A stretch of 64,000 bases of DNA from Mesonia maritima. Lineage in GTDB: Bacteria > Bacteroidota > Bacteroidia > Flavobacteriales > Flavobacteriaceae. Shown one piece after another: positions 25,753-34,978 of the stretch (positions are counted from its first letter, which is position 1; each line of letters opens with the position of its first letter). The notes under the pieces were generated by a model that searched no databases, was not told the DNA's origin, and worked only from the letters and a program-made list of their open reading frames with translations. The stretch is from the NCBI RefSeq assembly GCF_042433895.1, contig NZ_JBHLUA010000012.1, positions 124,001 through 188,000 of the forward strand. The letters are read 5' to 3'. The translations under genes were made by a program, and so were the position numbers.

Positions 25753-26310
25753 ATGAACGAAGAACTTAATTTTATCATAGAAAGTGCAGATGAATCGATG
25801 CAAAAAGCGATCATTCACTTAGAAAAAGAATTGATGAAAATTCGTGCCGGAAAAGCAAACCCAAATATGGTAAGCAGCGTAATGGTAGAATATTACGGTT
25901 CTAAAACTCCACTAAATCAAGTAGGAAACGTAAACACGCCCGATGCACGAACTATTTCTATTCAACCTTTCGAAAAATCATTAATTCCTGAGATTGAAAA
26001 GGGAATTCAGCAAGCAAATTTAGGCTTTAATCCAATGAACAATGGGGAAAGTGTAATTATTAGCGTTCCGCCATTAACCGAAGAGCGTCGTAAAGAATTA
26101 GCAAAGCAAGCAAAAGCTGAAGCTGAAGATGCAAAAGTAGGTGTTAGAAACGATCGAAAAAGTGCCAATAACGAGATTAAGAAAAATGAAGATGCTTCTG
26201 AAGACGAAAAGAAAAACGCAGAAGTAGACATTCAAAAACTAACCGATAAATACATCGATCGTATCGAAAGTATCTTAGCGCATAAGGAAAAAGAAATCAT
26301 GACCGTTTAA
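25753..26310 (+). CDS. frr: Ribosome recycling factor
   Basis: 185 residues, the family length. It has SMQKAIIHLEKELMKIRAGK, ANPNMVSSVMVEYYGSKTPL, DARTISIQPFEKSLIPEIEK and the RRKELAKQAKAEAEDAKVGV helix. It splits post-termination ribosomes with EF-G. It is cotranscribed with pyrH and ends before a terminator-bearing gap. Confidence 0.96.
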   Translation: MNEELNFIIESADESMQKAIIHLEKELMKIRAGKANPNMVSSVMVEYYGSKTPLNQVGNVNTPDARTISIQPFEKSLIPEIEKGIQQANLGFNPMNNGESVIISVPPLTEERRKELAKQAKAEAEDAKVGVRNDRKSANNEIKKNEDASEDEKKNAEVDIQKLTDKYIDRIESILAHKEKEIMTV

Positions 26311-26422
26311 GGTTTTTTATTCAATAAGAAAGATTAAACACTTCAAGGCTTTTGAAATTGCAACTTATTTTTCTTAAGGCTTCACAGCTTGTGTTGAAGT
26401 ATTTTTTACTTAAAATTTATTT

Positions 26423-26449
26423 AAAGCGACGTTAAGGTCGCTTTTTTTT
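26423..26449 (+). terminator. Terminator after pyrH-frr
   Basis: AAAGCGAC (26423-26430), loop GTTAAG, GTCGCTTT (26437-26444) followed by T. A weaker ACTTCAA/TTGAAGT symmetry lies upstream in the same gap. Confidence 0.8.
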
Positions 26450-26484
26450 GGCTTTCTTGCACAATAATTCATAACTAACCAATC

Positions 26485-28932
26485 ATGGCTAAAAGTTTAG
26501 TAATCTTTTTTTGCTTTTGCTTTCTTGCCGGCAATTTATTCGCTCAAGAAATAATTACCGGAACCGTGATTGATCAAGAATCGGGCGAGCCGCTTCCCTA
26601 TGCAAATGTGTATACCAAAGGGGCGAATAACCCGACCTTAACCAACATCGACGGAACATTTCAACTTCAAATTCAACCTGAAATTACTGAAATAATTATT
26701 TCTTATGTAGGTTTTCAGAAAAAAGTAGTTTCCATTCAAAATAGAAGCGACATTTTAGTAAAACTTCAACGCATTAGAGAAGATTTAGATCGCGTTCTCG
26801 TGACTTCAACTGAAAAAATTGCTACTCGAATTATAAATAAAGCTTTAGCGAATAAGCCACAAAACGATCCGAATTTAAAATTCAATTCTTATCAATATCA
26901 AACTTATAGCAAGTTAATTATCGATGATGAAGAACGTAACTTCAATGTAAATGTAGATTCTACAAACGCTGAAGTTAAAACGATTTTAAAACGTGGCAGA
27001 AGCTACCTTTCTGAACAAGTAAGCGATTATAAATACACAACAAAAGAAGGCTTAAAAGAAACTATTGAAGCCACAAGAACTGCAGGTTTTAAAAATCCAG
27101 TGTACGAACTTTTATCTACAAAAGTACAATCCAGCTCATGGTATGATGAAAAATATACCGTCTTCGGAAGCGATTATGCAAGTCCGCTAGCCGATCATCC
27201 GTTTAGAAATTACACCTACCAAGTTTTAGATACCACTTCTACTTCACGACCGGCTTTTGTAATTTATTTTGAACCAAAACGACGCAAATCGGTAGCAGGC
27301 TTAGAAGGCGTTTTATACATCGATACTTTAAACTACGGAATTCAAAAAGCAGTCGGTCAATTAAAAGGAGAAGTTGATGTAAAAGCGACACAAGAATTCA
27401 CCTATTATCCTGAAGAAAATATTTGGTTTCCCAAAGAACAATCAATCACCTTAAAACCGGGAACAGGCGGAGAAAAAGTTTCCATTTTCGGGGGAAGTAT
27501 CTCCTTGGGAAGTTTACCTGAAAAACAAAAAAATTACGCCAACCGAAATGAACTTTACCTCAATTCTGTAAGTATTTATAAGGATATTCAGTTTAATGAA
27601 AAAGTCAAAATTCCCGATACCAGAAGTGCGGTAACCTTAGTCCCGGAAGCTACAAAACGCACTGAAAACTATTGGGAAGAAAAAAGAGCTCTTCCTTTTA
27701 CAGAGCGAGATCGCGCTACGTTTAAACGCGTTGATAGTATTATAAAAGCTGAAAATATTGCTCGAAGAATTGAGGTGATTCAAAATTTTAATATCGGTTA
27801 TTATCCTATCAGTTTTATCGACATTGATTTGCGAACACTCGTAAAATATAACGATTACGAAGGCTTGCGATTAGGGATGGGCGGAATTACCAACGAAAAA
27901 TTATCAGAACGTTTTCGACTAGAAGGCTATGGAGTGTATGGATTTAAAGATGAAAAAGTAAAATATAGTTTTGGCGGTGGTTTATTATTAAACAAATCGA
28001 CCAACACTTGGCTAAATGTAAATTACACCGATGATATTAATGAAGTTGGAAGTTTCTTTTATTTAACCGATCGCAGAATTTACTCGCTTTTTGAACCGCG
28101 TTTAGTGAATATTAATTTTTATTATAAATTCCAGACTTTACGTACAAGTTTACAGCATCGTTTCGCTCCAAATTTATTAAGTGAATTTCAGCTGGCAAAA
28201 AGTGATATTTCACAAACCAAAGATTATGCTTTCAGAAATAACAATATTCTTTACAGCGATTATTCCTTAACAGAAGCTACCGCTTCTTTTCGCTGGAGCC
28301 CATTTAGCACTTATCTGGAATCACCAGATAAAAATATTGAATTGGATGTAGGTTATCCAAAATTTTCTTTTCAAGCCACACAAGCATTCGATAATTTTTT
28401 AGGAGGTGATTTTGAATATACCAAACTGGGCTTAAAAATGAATTATACCATTAACCGGATTAACCAGACCAAAACCGAATTTTTACTGGAAGGAGATTAC
28501 GCGTTTGGTGATATTCCGCTAACGCATTCGTTTCACGCTTACCCAAACAATCCTAATAAAGAAAACCTTATGCAACGTTTTTCTGTCGCCGGAAGACGAA
28601 CTTTTGAGACCATGTATTTTAGTGAATTTTTTAGCGATCGTTTAGCAACGCTTCAAATAAAACATCACTTTCGTCCTTGGGATTGGGGAAAATTCAGCAA
28701 TCCGGAACTGGTATTAATTACGCGACACGCTATTGGAAATTTTTCAGATCAACAAAAACATTACGGATTAACCTTTAACACCTTAGACCAAGGTTATTCA
28801 GAATCTGGTCTCGAGATCAATAAAATTCTTTTCGGTTTTGGCTTGAGTTTTGCTTACCGATACGGCGCTTATCACTTACCGGAAATTGAAGATAATATGT
28901 CTTTAAAGTTTACATTTTATTTCAAGCTTTAG
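26485..28932 (+). CDS. CarboxypepD-reg plus DUF5686 outer-membrane protein
   Basis: 815 residues. Signal peptide FFCFCFLAGNLFAQ (near 21). Residues 22-110 are a carboxypeptidase-regulatory-like domain (EIITGTVIDQESGEPLPYAN, TLTNIDGTFQLQI, IISYVGFQKK). The remainder is the DUF5686 region, with many alternating aromatic beta-strands and a C-terminal LKFTFYFKL strand typical of an outer-membrane barrel. The function of the family is unknown; an envelope or surface-assembly role is inferred only. It follows the frr terminator and precedes the MMPL gene by 60 bases with its own -7 box between. Confidence 0.8.
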   Translation: MAKSLVIFFCFCFLAGNLFAQEIITGTVIDQESGEPLPYANVYTKGANNPTLTNIDGTFQLQIQPEITEIIISYVGFQKKVVSIQNRSDILVKLQRIREDLDRVLVTSTEKIATRIINKALANKPQNDPNLKFNSYQYQTYSKLIIDDEERNFNVNVDSTNAEVKTILKRGRSYLSEQVSDYKYTTKEGLKETIEATRTAGFKNPVYELLSTKVQSSSWYDEKYTVFGSDYASPLADHPFRNYTYQVLDTTSTSRPAFVIYFEPKRRKSVAGLEGVLYIDTLNYGIQKAVGQLKGEVDVKATQEFTYYPEENIWFPKEQSITLKPGTGGEKVSIFGGSISLGSLPEKQKNYANRNELYLNSVSIYKDIQFNEKVKIPDTRSAVTLVPEATKRTENYWEEKRALPFTERDRATFKRVDSIIKAENIARRIEVIQNFNIGYYPISFIDIDLRTLVKYNDYEGLRLGMGGITNEKLSERFRLEGYGVYGFKDEKVKYSFGGGLLLNKSTNTWLNVNYTDDINEVGSFFYLTDRRIYSLFEPRLVNINFYYKFQTLRTSLQHRFAPNLLSEFQLAKSDISQTKDYAFRNNNILYSDYSLTEATASFRWSPFSTYLESPDKNIELDVGYPKFSFQATQAFDNFLGGDFEYTKLGLKMNYTINRINQTKTEFLLEGDYAFGDIPLTHSFHAYPNNPNKENLMQRFSVAGRRTFETMYFSEFFSDRLATLQIKHHFRPWDWGKFSNPELVLITRHAIGNFSDQQKHYGLTFNTLDQGYSESGLEINKILFGFGLSFAYRYGAYHLPEIEDNMSLKFTFYFKL

Positions 28933-28965
28933 TAGTTTTTCAATAGGTTATTGCATAGCATTTTA

Positions 28966-28973
28966 TACCTTTG
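28966..28973 (+). promoter_or_regulatory. -7 promoter element before the MMPL gene
   Basis: TACCTTTG fits TAnnTTTG and stands 19 bases before the ATG. The -33 TTG at the usual distance is not convincing. Confidence 0.5.
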
Positions 28974-28992
28974 CAGCCCCTAATTTTGAACA

Positions 28993-31383
28993 ATGTCAAA
29001 ACTTTTTAGCTTCGGATTCTGGAATACAGTTGCAAGAATTATTCTTCGTAACCGTATCCTTATTTTATTTTTAATTCTTGGCGCTACTGTTTTTCTAGGT
29101 TTTCAGTGGAAAAATATGCGCTTTTCTTATACAGAAGCGAATTTATTACCTAACGATCACGAAGTAAATCAAGAGTATCAGAAATTTCTTGAAAAATTTG
29201 GAGAAGAAGGAAACCTGATTGTCATTGCCACCAACGATTCTACGTTATTTACCCCGAAAAAATTTAGAGCGTGGAATGAATTAGCTGAAAAACTTGACAC
29301 CTATCCTGAAGTTCAATACACTATAAGCATTGGGAATTTAAAAAAATTGCAAAAATTTTCAGACCCTAATCGTTTTGAACTGGTTCCCATTGTAAAAGAA
29401 AAACAGCCTACGCGCGAATCCTTAAAAGGCTACGAAACAGAACTTTTTGACAGCCTTCCTTTTTATGAAGGTTTGGTCTACAGCAAAAAAACGAATACGG
29501 TACAAACCGCTGTCTATATGGACAAAGAAGTGGTAAATACCGAAGCGCGAAAACTTTTCGTGTTAAACGAATTAAAACCACTTTTAGATGAATTTAAAGC
29601 AGAAACGGGAATAGAAATTCACGTTTCCGGAATGCCGTACATTAGAACTTTAAATTCAAAAAATATTATTGATGAAATTCAGTGGTTTGTCGGTGGAGCT
29701 TTACTGGTTACCTCGCTAATTTTCTTTTTCTTTTTCCGCTCGGTAAGAGCTACCATAATTTCTATGGTTACGGTTGTTATTGGGGTAATGTGGGCTTTTG
29801 GATTTTTAGGCTTGCTTCATTATGAAATCACGGTTTTAACCGCTATTATTCCGCCGCTCATTATTGTTATCGGGATACCAAACTGTATTTTCCTCATTAA
29901 TAAATACCAACAGGAAATAAAAAAACACGGTAATCAAGCAAAATCGCTTCAACGGGTGATCACCAAAGTCGGGAATGCTACCTTAATGACTAATATTACA
30001 ACGGCTTCCGGTTTTGCTACCTTTATTATTACGGAAAGTACGCTGCTGAAAGAATTTGGTATTGTAGCTTCTATAAATATTCTGGCAATATTTGTACTGA
30101 GCTTATTAATTATTCCGATTATTTACAGTTTTATGTCGCCGCCTAAAGAAAAACATTTGCGACATTTAGGTAAAACGTGGATTGAAGGTTTCGTAAATTG
30201 GATTGAACGCACCGTTCGTTATCGTAGAATTACTATTTACCTAGCTTCCGTAGTTTTATTAATGGCGAGTATGATCGGTATTTACCTCATTAAAGTTTCT
30301 GGAAGTCTATTGGAAGATATGCCTAAAGAAGCGGAATTTTTTCAGGATATTGAATTTTTCGAGGAAGAATTCAACGGAATAATGCCGCTCGAAATTTTAA
30401 TTAATACCAAGCGAGAAAAAGGGGTCGTAAAATTATCGACCTTAAAACGAATGCAAGAACTCGAAGAATTATTGGTCGACGTTCCCGAGCTTTCGAAACC
30501 AATTTCTGTCTTAGATCTCGTTAAATATAGCAAACAAGCTTATTATAACGGGAATCCTAAATATTTTCAATTGCCGAGTTCACAAGAAAAGAACTTTATT
30601 TTTCCCTATCTAAAAACCTTATCGAGTAAAGATCAAGATTTAAATGCTTTTGTAGATTCTACCGGTCAATTTGCGCGAATGACCTTTTTTATGAAAGATA
30701 TCGGAACCGATGAAATGGAACGTATTGAAGCTAATCTATGGCCAAAAATTAATAAAATTTTCCCACCGGAACGCTATGAAGTTACGATGACAGGAAAAGC
30801 ACTCGTTTTTCAAAAAGGAACCAATTATCTAGTGAAAAACTTAATTATTTCGCTTTCATTAGCTATTTTACTGATTGCAATTTTTATGGCGTGGATGTTC
30901 CGTTCTTTTAAAATGATTATAATTTCACTTATTCCGAATTTATTACCGCTGTTAATTACCGCAGGAATGATGGGCTATTTTGGCATTCCCATAAAACCTT
31001 CTACCATTTTGGTTTTCAGCATTGCCTTCGGGATTTCAGTAGATGATACGATTCACTTTTTAGCAAAATACAGACAAGAGCTTAAACACCATAATTGGAA
31101 AATTAAAAAATCGGTTTATCCTGCTTTACGCGAAACTTCCGTCAGTATGTTTTATACTTCTATTGTGTTGTTCTTTGGATTTTCTGTATTTATGATTAGT
31201 AGTTTTGGTGGAACTGTCGCGCTAGGTGGTTTGGTTTCTTCTACCCTACTTTTTGCAATGCTATCGAATTTACTTTTATTGCCTTCTTTATTGCTTTCCT
31301 TAGAGAAAAATATCGCAAATAAGGAAACCTTAAAAGAACCACATCTTCAAATTATCGATGATGAAGAAGATGAGAAGTTGTAA
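28993..31383 (+). CDS. MMPL/RND-superfamily exporter
   Basis: 796 residues with about 12 membrane segments: one N-terminal helix (ILILFLILGATVFLGFQW), a periplasmic loop 45-230, helices 2-6 (e.g. TVLTAIIPPLIIVIGIPNCI), a second loop 450-610, helices 8-12 including AFGISVDDTIHFLAKYRQEL. The GxxxDD motif of helix 4/10 is visible as SVDDTIHF in the second half but not matched in the first (IPNCIFLINKYQ), so proton relay may be asymmetric. Such proteins export lipids, hopanoids or other hydrophobic compounds. The substrate is not indicated by neighbours. Confidence 0.85.
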   Translation: MSKLFSFGFWNTVARIILRNRILILFLILGATVFLGFQWKNMRFSYTEANLLPNDHEVNQEYQKFLEKFGEEGNLIVIATNDSTLFTPKKFRAWNELAEKLDTYPEVQYTISIGNLKKLQKFSDPNRFELVPIVKEKQPTRESLKGYETELFDSLPFYEGLVYSKKTNTVQTAVYMDKEVVNTEARKLFVLNELKPLLDEFKAETGIEIHVSGMPYIRTLNSKNIIDEIQWFVGGALLVTSLIFFFFFRSVRATIISMVTVVIGVMWAFGFLGLLHYEITVLTAIIPPLIIVIGIPNCIFLINKYQQEIKKHGNQAKSLQRVITKVGNATLMTNITTASGFATFIITESTLLKEFGIVASINILAIFVLSLLIIPIIYSFMSPPKEKHLRHLGKTWIEGFVNWIERTVRYRRITIYLASVVLLMASMIGIYLIKVSGSLLEDMPKEAEFFQDIEFFEEEFNGIMPLEILINTKREKGVVKLSTLKRMQELEELLVDVPELSKPISVLDLVKYSKQAYYNGNPKYFQLPSSQEKNFIFPYLKTLSSKDQDLNAFVDSTGQFARMTFFMKDIGTDEMERIEANLWPKINKIFPPERYEVTMTGKALVFQKGTNYLVKNLIISLSLAILLIAIFMAWMFRSFKMIIISLIPNLLPLLITAGMMGYFGIPIKPSTILVFSIAFGISVDDTIHFLAKYRQELKHHNWKIKKSVYPALRETSVSMFYTSIVLFFGFSVFMISSFGGTVALGGLVSSTLLFAMLSNLLLLPSLLLSLEKNIANKETLKEPHLQIIDDEEDEKL

Positions 31384-31463
31384 TCTTAGATTATAGTTTT
31401 AAATAAGATCGATTGATTTACTTATAAAACTTAATTATCATAATAGCGATTCAGTGAGAATCA

Positions 31464-31997
31464 TCAATCGACATAATCAGAAGCAATAACAATATAGGGG
31501 ATTCCAAATTCTTTTTCTAGTTTTTTCAATTTAGCTAAATAATCACCATAATTAATAAAACTTGAAAGTTTAAAAGAAAATAAAAGAATAGCATAAGTTT
31601 TACCACTTTCAAAAGAAAGCTCAGATTTAGAACTATTCAGTGTTTTGATAACCATTCCATCAAAAACATTAGGCTCCTGTAGTTTATCTTCAATATTTTT
31701 ATTTGTTATAGAGCTAATTTTACAATTCTGATCGATTGGAGTTAAATTTTTACAACTTACCCAAGAATTATTTTTGACAAAATTAACAACTCCTAAGTCA
31801 TTTTCTTGAGATTCTTTAAAGTTATCAGGTTTTTTTGACTCTTTTGATATAAAAAATAATTGAGATTTATCTACATTGATTGTATTTGAAATTTTTTTTG
31901 CAAAATTTTCTACATTAATTTGATCCGTTTCCTGAGAAAAAATAATTCCGGAAACCAAAAAGAAAAATATTATTAATTGTAAATTATTTTTTTTCAT
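31464..31997 (-). CDS. Hypothetical secreted protein
   Basis: 177 residues. The signal peptide LQLIIFFFLVSGIIFSQ is followed by a DQINVENFAKKISNTINVDK segment and a mixed domain ending YLAKLKKLEKEFGIPYIVIA SDYVD. Two Cys (SWVSCKNLTPIDQNCKI) could form a disulfide. The family is not recognised. It is transcribed after the lipoprotein gene 32080-32679 on the same strand, with a terminator hairpin between, and converges on the MMPL gene. Confidence 0.5.
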   Translation of the reverse strand: MKKNNLQLIIFFFLVSGIIFSQETDQINVENFAKKISNTINVDKSQLFFISKESKKPDNFKESQENDLGVVNFVKNNSWVSCKNLTPIDQNCKISSITNKNIEDKLQEPNVFDGMVIKTLNSSKSELSFESGKTYAILLFSFKLSSFINYGDYLAKLKKLEKEFGIPYIVIASDYVD

Positions 31998-32037
31998 ATT
32001 TATGCTTTTATATAAAGTAATGGAAGTTTAAAATTTA

Positions 32038-32065
32038 AAAAGGCACATACATTTTATGTGCCTTT
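32038..32065 (-). terminator. Terminator after the 32080-32679 lipoprotein gene
   Basis: AAAGGCACATA (32038-32048) pairs with TATGTGCCTTT (32055-32065). Reading leftward the stem is followed by a run TTTTTAAATTTT. Confidence 0.75.
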
Positions 32066-32079
32066 CTAAATTATTTTTT

Positions 32080-32679
32080 TTAATTCAATTCGTAATCAAT
32101 AATATACAAAAAGTTTCCTGATTCTGTAATTTGTTTTTCATAATCTCCTTCAAGTAATGTCAGAGTACCTAATTCTGAAGCATCTTTAGTGATGTCATTT
32201 TTCAGTGAAAAAATTTCAAAATCATTGGCTTGTTCTGCATCAGGATGGTTTACAATTTCACTTGGTGCATACATATAGAATTTATCATCCATTAAAACAC
32301 CCTCATAAACTAGAGTAGCAGTTTCTTCATTATATTCGGGTAGAATAGGCGAATAAGGCAATCCTCTCTTTTCACATCCTACATTTATTGATATGCCAGC
32401 ACAAACACCAAATCCACTACCACAATCAACGTCAGTCTCATCTTTACCAGCTGGAGGATTAATTTCAAAATATGGATTAATTTCAAAAACAAATTTATAT
32501 CCATCAGGACAAATGCCTTGCGTTTTATTTAAGCCTGAATTTCCTTCAAATTCAATTTCGTTTGTAGTTTCAGTCTTAATTGGTTTTTCAGCAACAGTTT
32601 CATTTGAAATTGATTCACTTTCACATGAACTAAATGTGACCAATAGAATAAGATAGAATAAGATAGAATAAGATTTCAT
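32080..32679 (-). CDS. Hypothetical lipoprotein with slippage-prone signal peptide
   Basis: 199 residues. Signal peptide II: MKSYSILFYLILLVTFSSCE. The mature part has Cys-rich spans (GICPDGYKFVFEINPYF, DETDVDCGSGFGVCAGISIN, VGCEKRG) and a C-terminal beta domain (ETATLVYEGVLMDDKFYMYA). Codons 2-13 are made of a 10-bp tandem repeat. The family is not known; it resembles small flavobacterial lipoproteins. A divergent beta-barrel gene starts 38 bases from its start codon, so the two may share a control region. Confidence 0.55.
   Translation of the reverse strand: MKSYSILFYLILLVTFSSCESESISNETVAEKPIKTETTNEIEFEGNSGLNKTQGICPDGYKFVFEINPYFEINPPAGKDETDVDCGSGFGVCAGISINVGCEKRGLPYSPILPEYNEETATLVYEGVLMDDKFYMYAPSEIVNHPDAEQANDFEIFSLKNDITKDASELGTLTLLEGDYEKQITESGNFLYIIDYELN
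32643..32674. repeat. 10-bp tandem repeat, three copies
   Basis: ATAGAATAAG occurs three times head to tail (32643-32672) plus two bases of a fourth, inside the signal-peptide codons of the lipoprotein gene. Ten is not a multiple of three, so gain or loss of one unit would shift the reading frame. Confidence 0.9.
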
Positions 32680-32717
32680 AAAAATAATTTTTAGATTTGT
32701 TCGAAACTAAAGAAAAT

Positions 32718-33359
32718 ATGTGTAAGAGAAAAAATATATCATTATTTATTCTGTTAATATTTAGCACTTTATGTTACTCTCAACAAAACCAAGCTTTATC
32801 TAAAAAATCCCTTTGGATAGAAGCTAAAGCTGGTTTATCTTTTTACAATCGGGAGTTGGCAAGAATTAATAACGAAAATATTAATTACCAAAAGGTTAAT
32901 AATTCACTACGCTTAGAAATTATTCCGCAGCTAAATTATGCGATTGCCGACAGAGTATTTATCGGTGGTCAAATCGGGATTGGGTACGATTCTTTTGAAG
33001 AAAAAACGCTTAACAAAAACAATACTTCTTATAATTATAAAATTGGAGCGCAACTGCAATATTACTTTTTAAAAATTACTCCTCAATTTTATTTACGAAG
33101 TGAACTCGGGGCGAATTTCAATCATTTAAACATGAATTTTTCAGTAAATAGGTCTAATAATTATCTAAAAACCTATCTCGATGCCGGGTTCAGTTTTCTA
33201 CCAAAAGAAAATTGGATGGTTTCAATTTTCTTTAAAGACATTTTCACCTATCATTCAAGTTCTCCAAATTTTGAAAACCGAAACGATTTTGAGTCCAGTG
33301 TTATTTTTCAAGATTTCATCCGCTTTCCGCATTTTTCAGTTTCATATCAATTGAATTGA
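32718..33359 (+). CDS. Outer-membrane beta-barrel protein
   Basis: About 213 residues from the ATG at 32718 (MCKRKNISLFILLIFSTLCY, cleavage near SQQ); the frame also opens from a TTG at 32697, which is less plausible. The mature protein alternates hydrophobic and polar residues in eight or so strands (AKAGLSFYNREL, PQLNYAIADRVFIGGQIGIG, YKIGAQLQYYFLKITPQFYL) and ends HFSVSYQLN. This is a small OmpA/OmpW-like barrel of unknown function. It is divergent from the 32080-32679 lipoprotein with only 38 bases between. Confidence 0.7.
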   Translation: MCKRKNISLFILLIFSTLCYSQQNQALSKKSLWIEAKAGLSFYNRELARINNENINYQKVNNSLRLEIIPQLNYAIADRVFIGGQIGIGYDSFEEKTLNKNNTSYNYKIGAQLQYYFLKITPQFYLRSELGANFNHLNMNFSVNRSNNYLKTYLDAGFSFLPKENWMVSIFFKDIFTYHSSSPNFENRNDFESSVIFQDFIRFPHFSVSYQLN

Positions 33360-33400
33360 AAAATTCATGAAAATCAACGCACTTTAAATTAAACTTGCGC

Positions 33401-33431
33401 TTGCCAAGCTTTTACAGAAAAAGTATCTTTG
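33401..33431 (+). promoter_or_regulatory. Promoter of asnS
   Basis: TTG (33401-33403), 20 bases, TATCTTTG (33424-33431). It overlaps the upstream TTG that would extend the asnS frame, which favours the ATG at 33453. Confidence 0.75.
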
Positions 33432-33452
33432 CGACTTAAATTTTTGTCATTC

Positions 33453-34895
33453 ATGAAACACCATAAAATTGCCGAATTATTAAAGACCGAACATTTATTA
33501 CAAGACTATACCGTAAAAGGTTGGGTTCGGGCATTTAGAAGTAATCGATTTATTTCTTTAAACGATGGTTCTACCATCAATAATTTGCAATGTGTCGTAG
33601 ATTTTGAAAACACACCAGAAGAGGTTTTACAACAAATTAATGTCGGCGCGGCGATTTCAGTAAAAGGAACGCTAAAAGAAAGCGAAGGAAAAGGACAACG
33701 CGTAGAAATTGAAGCGCAAGAAATTAAAATTTTAGGCGAGGCAAATCCAGAGGAGGTTAAAAAAACCATTCTTTCCCCTAAACGCCACACGCTAGAAAAA
33801 CTACGCGAACAAGCGCATTTACGCGTGCGTACTAACACGTTTAGCGCGGTTATGCGCGTGCGTTCTAAACTTTCGTTTGCCGTACATCAATATTTTCAGC
33901 AAAACGGATTTAATTACGTAAACACGCCAATTATTACCGGAAGTGATGCTGAAGGAGCCGGCGAAATGTTTAAAGTGACAAATTTCAATTTAAAAGACAC
34001 GCCTAAAAACGAAGATGGGGAGATTGACTTTAAAAAAGATTTCTTCGGAAAAGAAACAAACCTTACCGTTAGCGGTCAATTAGAAGCCGAAACTTACGCG
34101 TTAGGATTAGGACAAGTGTATACCTTCGGACCAACATTTAGAGCTGAAAACTCAAATACTTCTCGACATTTAGCAGAATTTTGGATGATTGAACCTGAGG
34201 TTGCTTTTTGCGACCTTGACGGAAATATGGATCTCGCGGAAGATTTTATAAAATATGTATTGAATTATATTTTAGAGAATTGCGATGACGATCTTGATTT
34301 TCTTGAAAACAGAATTATTCAGGAAGATAAATCGAAGCCAGAAAGTGAGCGTCAACCAATGAAGTTACGGGAAAAATTAAAATTCATTACCGAAAATAAT
34401 TTTAAGCGTGTAAGCTATACTGAAGCCATCGATATTCTTAAAAATTCAAAACCGAATAAAAAGAAGAAATTCAATTATATTATTAAGGAATGGGGCGCAG
34501 ATTTACAAAGTGAACACGAACGTTTTTTAGTTGAAAAACACTTTAAATGTCCGGTTATTTTATTCGATTATCCAGCAAACATTAAAGCGTTTTATATGCG
34601 CTTAAATGAAGACGAAAAAACCGTTCGCGCTATGGATATTTTATTCCCAGGAATTGGAGAAATTGTTGGCGGTTCACAACGGGAAGAACGTTTAGAAGTG
34701 CTTCAACAAAAAATGAACGAATTAGGCATCGACGAAAAAGAATTGTGGTGGTATTTAGATACGCGTAAATTCGGAACTTGCGTTCATAGCGGATTTGGTT
34801 TAGGATTTGAACGTTTAGTTTTATTTGCGACTGGAATGACCAATATTCGCGATGTAATTCCTTACCCGAGAACACCTCAAAACGCAGAATTTTAA
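33453..34895 (+). CDS. asnS: Asparaginyl-tRNA synthetase
   Basis: 480 residues from ATG 33453 (MKHHKIAELLKTEHLLQDYT). N-terminal OB-fold anticodon-binding domain (VKGWVRAFRSNRFISLNDGS) and class II catalytic core: motif 2 GQVYTFGPTFRAENSNTSRH and motif 3 GFGLGFERLVLFATGMTNIR, with IPYPRTP at the end. It charges tRNA-Asn in the cytoplasm. The first longer open frame (TTG 33429) is ruled out by the promoter. Ends before a clear terminator. Confidence 0.95.
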   Translation: MKHHKIAELLKTEHLLQDYTVKGWVRAFRSNRFISLNDGSTINNLQCVVDFENTPEEVLQQINVGAAISVKGTLKESEGKGQRVEIEAQEIKILGEANPEEVKKTILSPKRHTLEKLREQAHLRVRTNTFSAVMRVRSKLSFAVHQYFQQNGFNYVNTPIITGSDAEGAGEMFKVTNFNLKDTPKNEDGEIDFKKDFFGKETNLTVSGQLEAETYALGLGQVYTFGPTFRAENSNTSRHLAEFWMIEPEVAFCDLDGNMDLAEDFIKYVLNYILENCDDDLDFLENRIIQEDKSKPESERQPMKLREKLKFITENNFKRVSYTEAIDILKNSKPNKKKKFNYIIKEWGADLQSEHERFLVEKHFKCPVILFDYPANIKAFYMRLNEDEKTVRAMDILFPGIGEIVGGSQREERLEVLQQKMNELGIDEKELWWYLDTRKFGTCVHSGFGLGFERLVLFATGMTNIRDVIPYPRTPQNAEF

Positions 34896-34921
34896 TTAAT
34901 ATTTAGAAAAGTAATATTTTT

Positions 34922-34958
34922 GACCTTGTAGATTGCGATAAACCTACAAGGTCTTTTT
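34922..34958 (+). terminator. Terminator after asnS
   Basis: GACCTTGTAG (34922-34931) and CTACAAGGTC (34944-34953) form a perfect stem followed by TTTTT. Confidence 0.85.
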
Positions 34959-34978
34959 ATTTAAAGGTGGTTTGAAAA

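Noticed and set aside
33429..33452. TTG start extending asnS
   Set aside because: Lies within the -7 box TATCTTTG, so it would not be transcribed as coding; ATG 33453 gives the family N-terminus.
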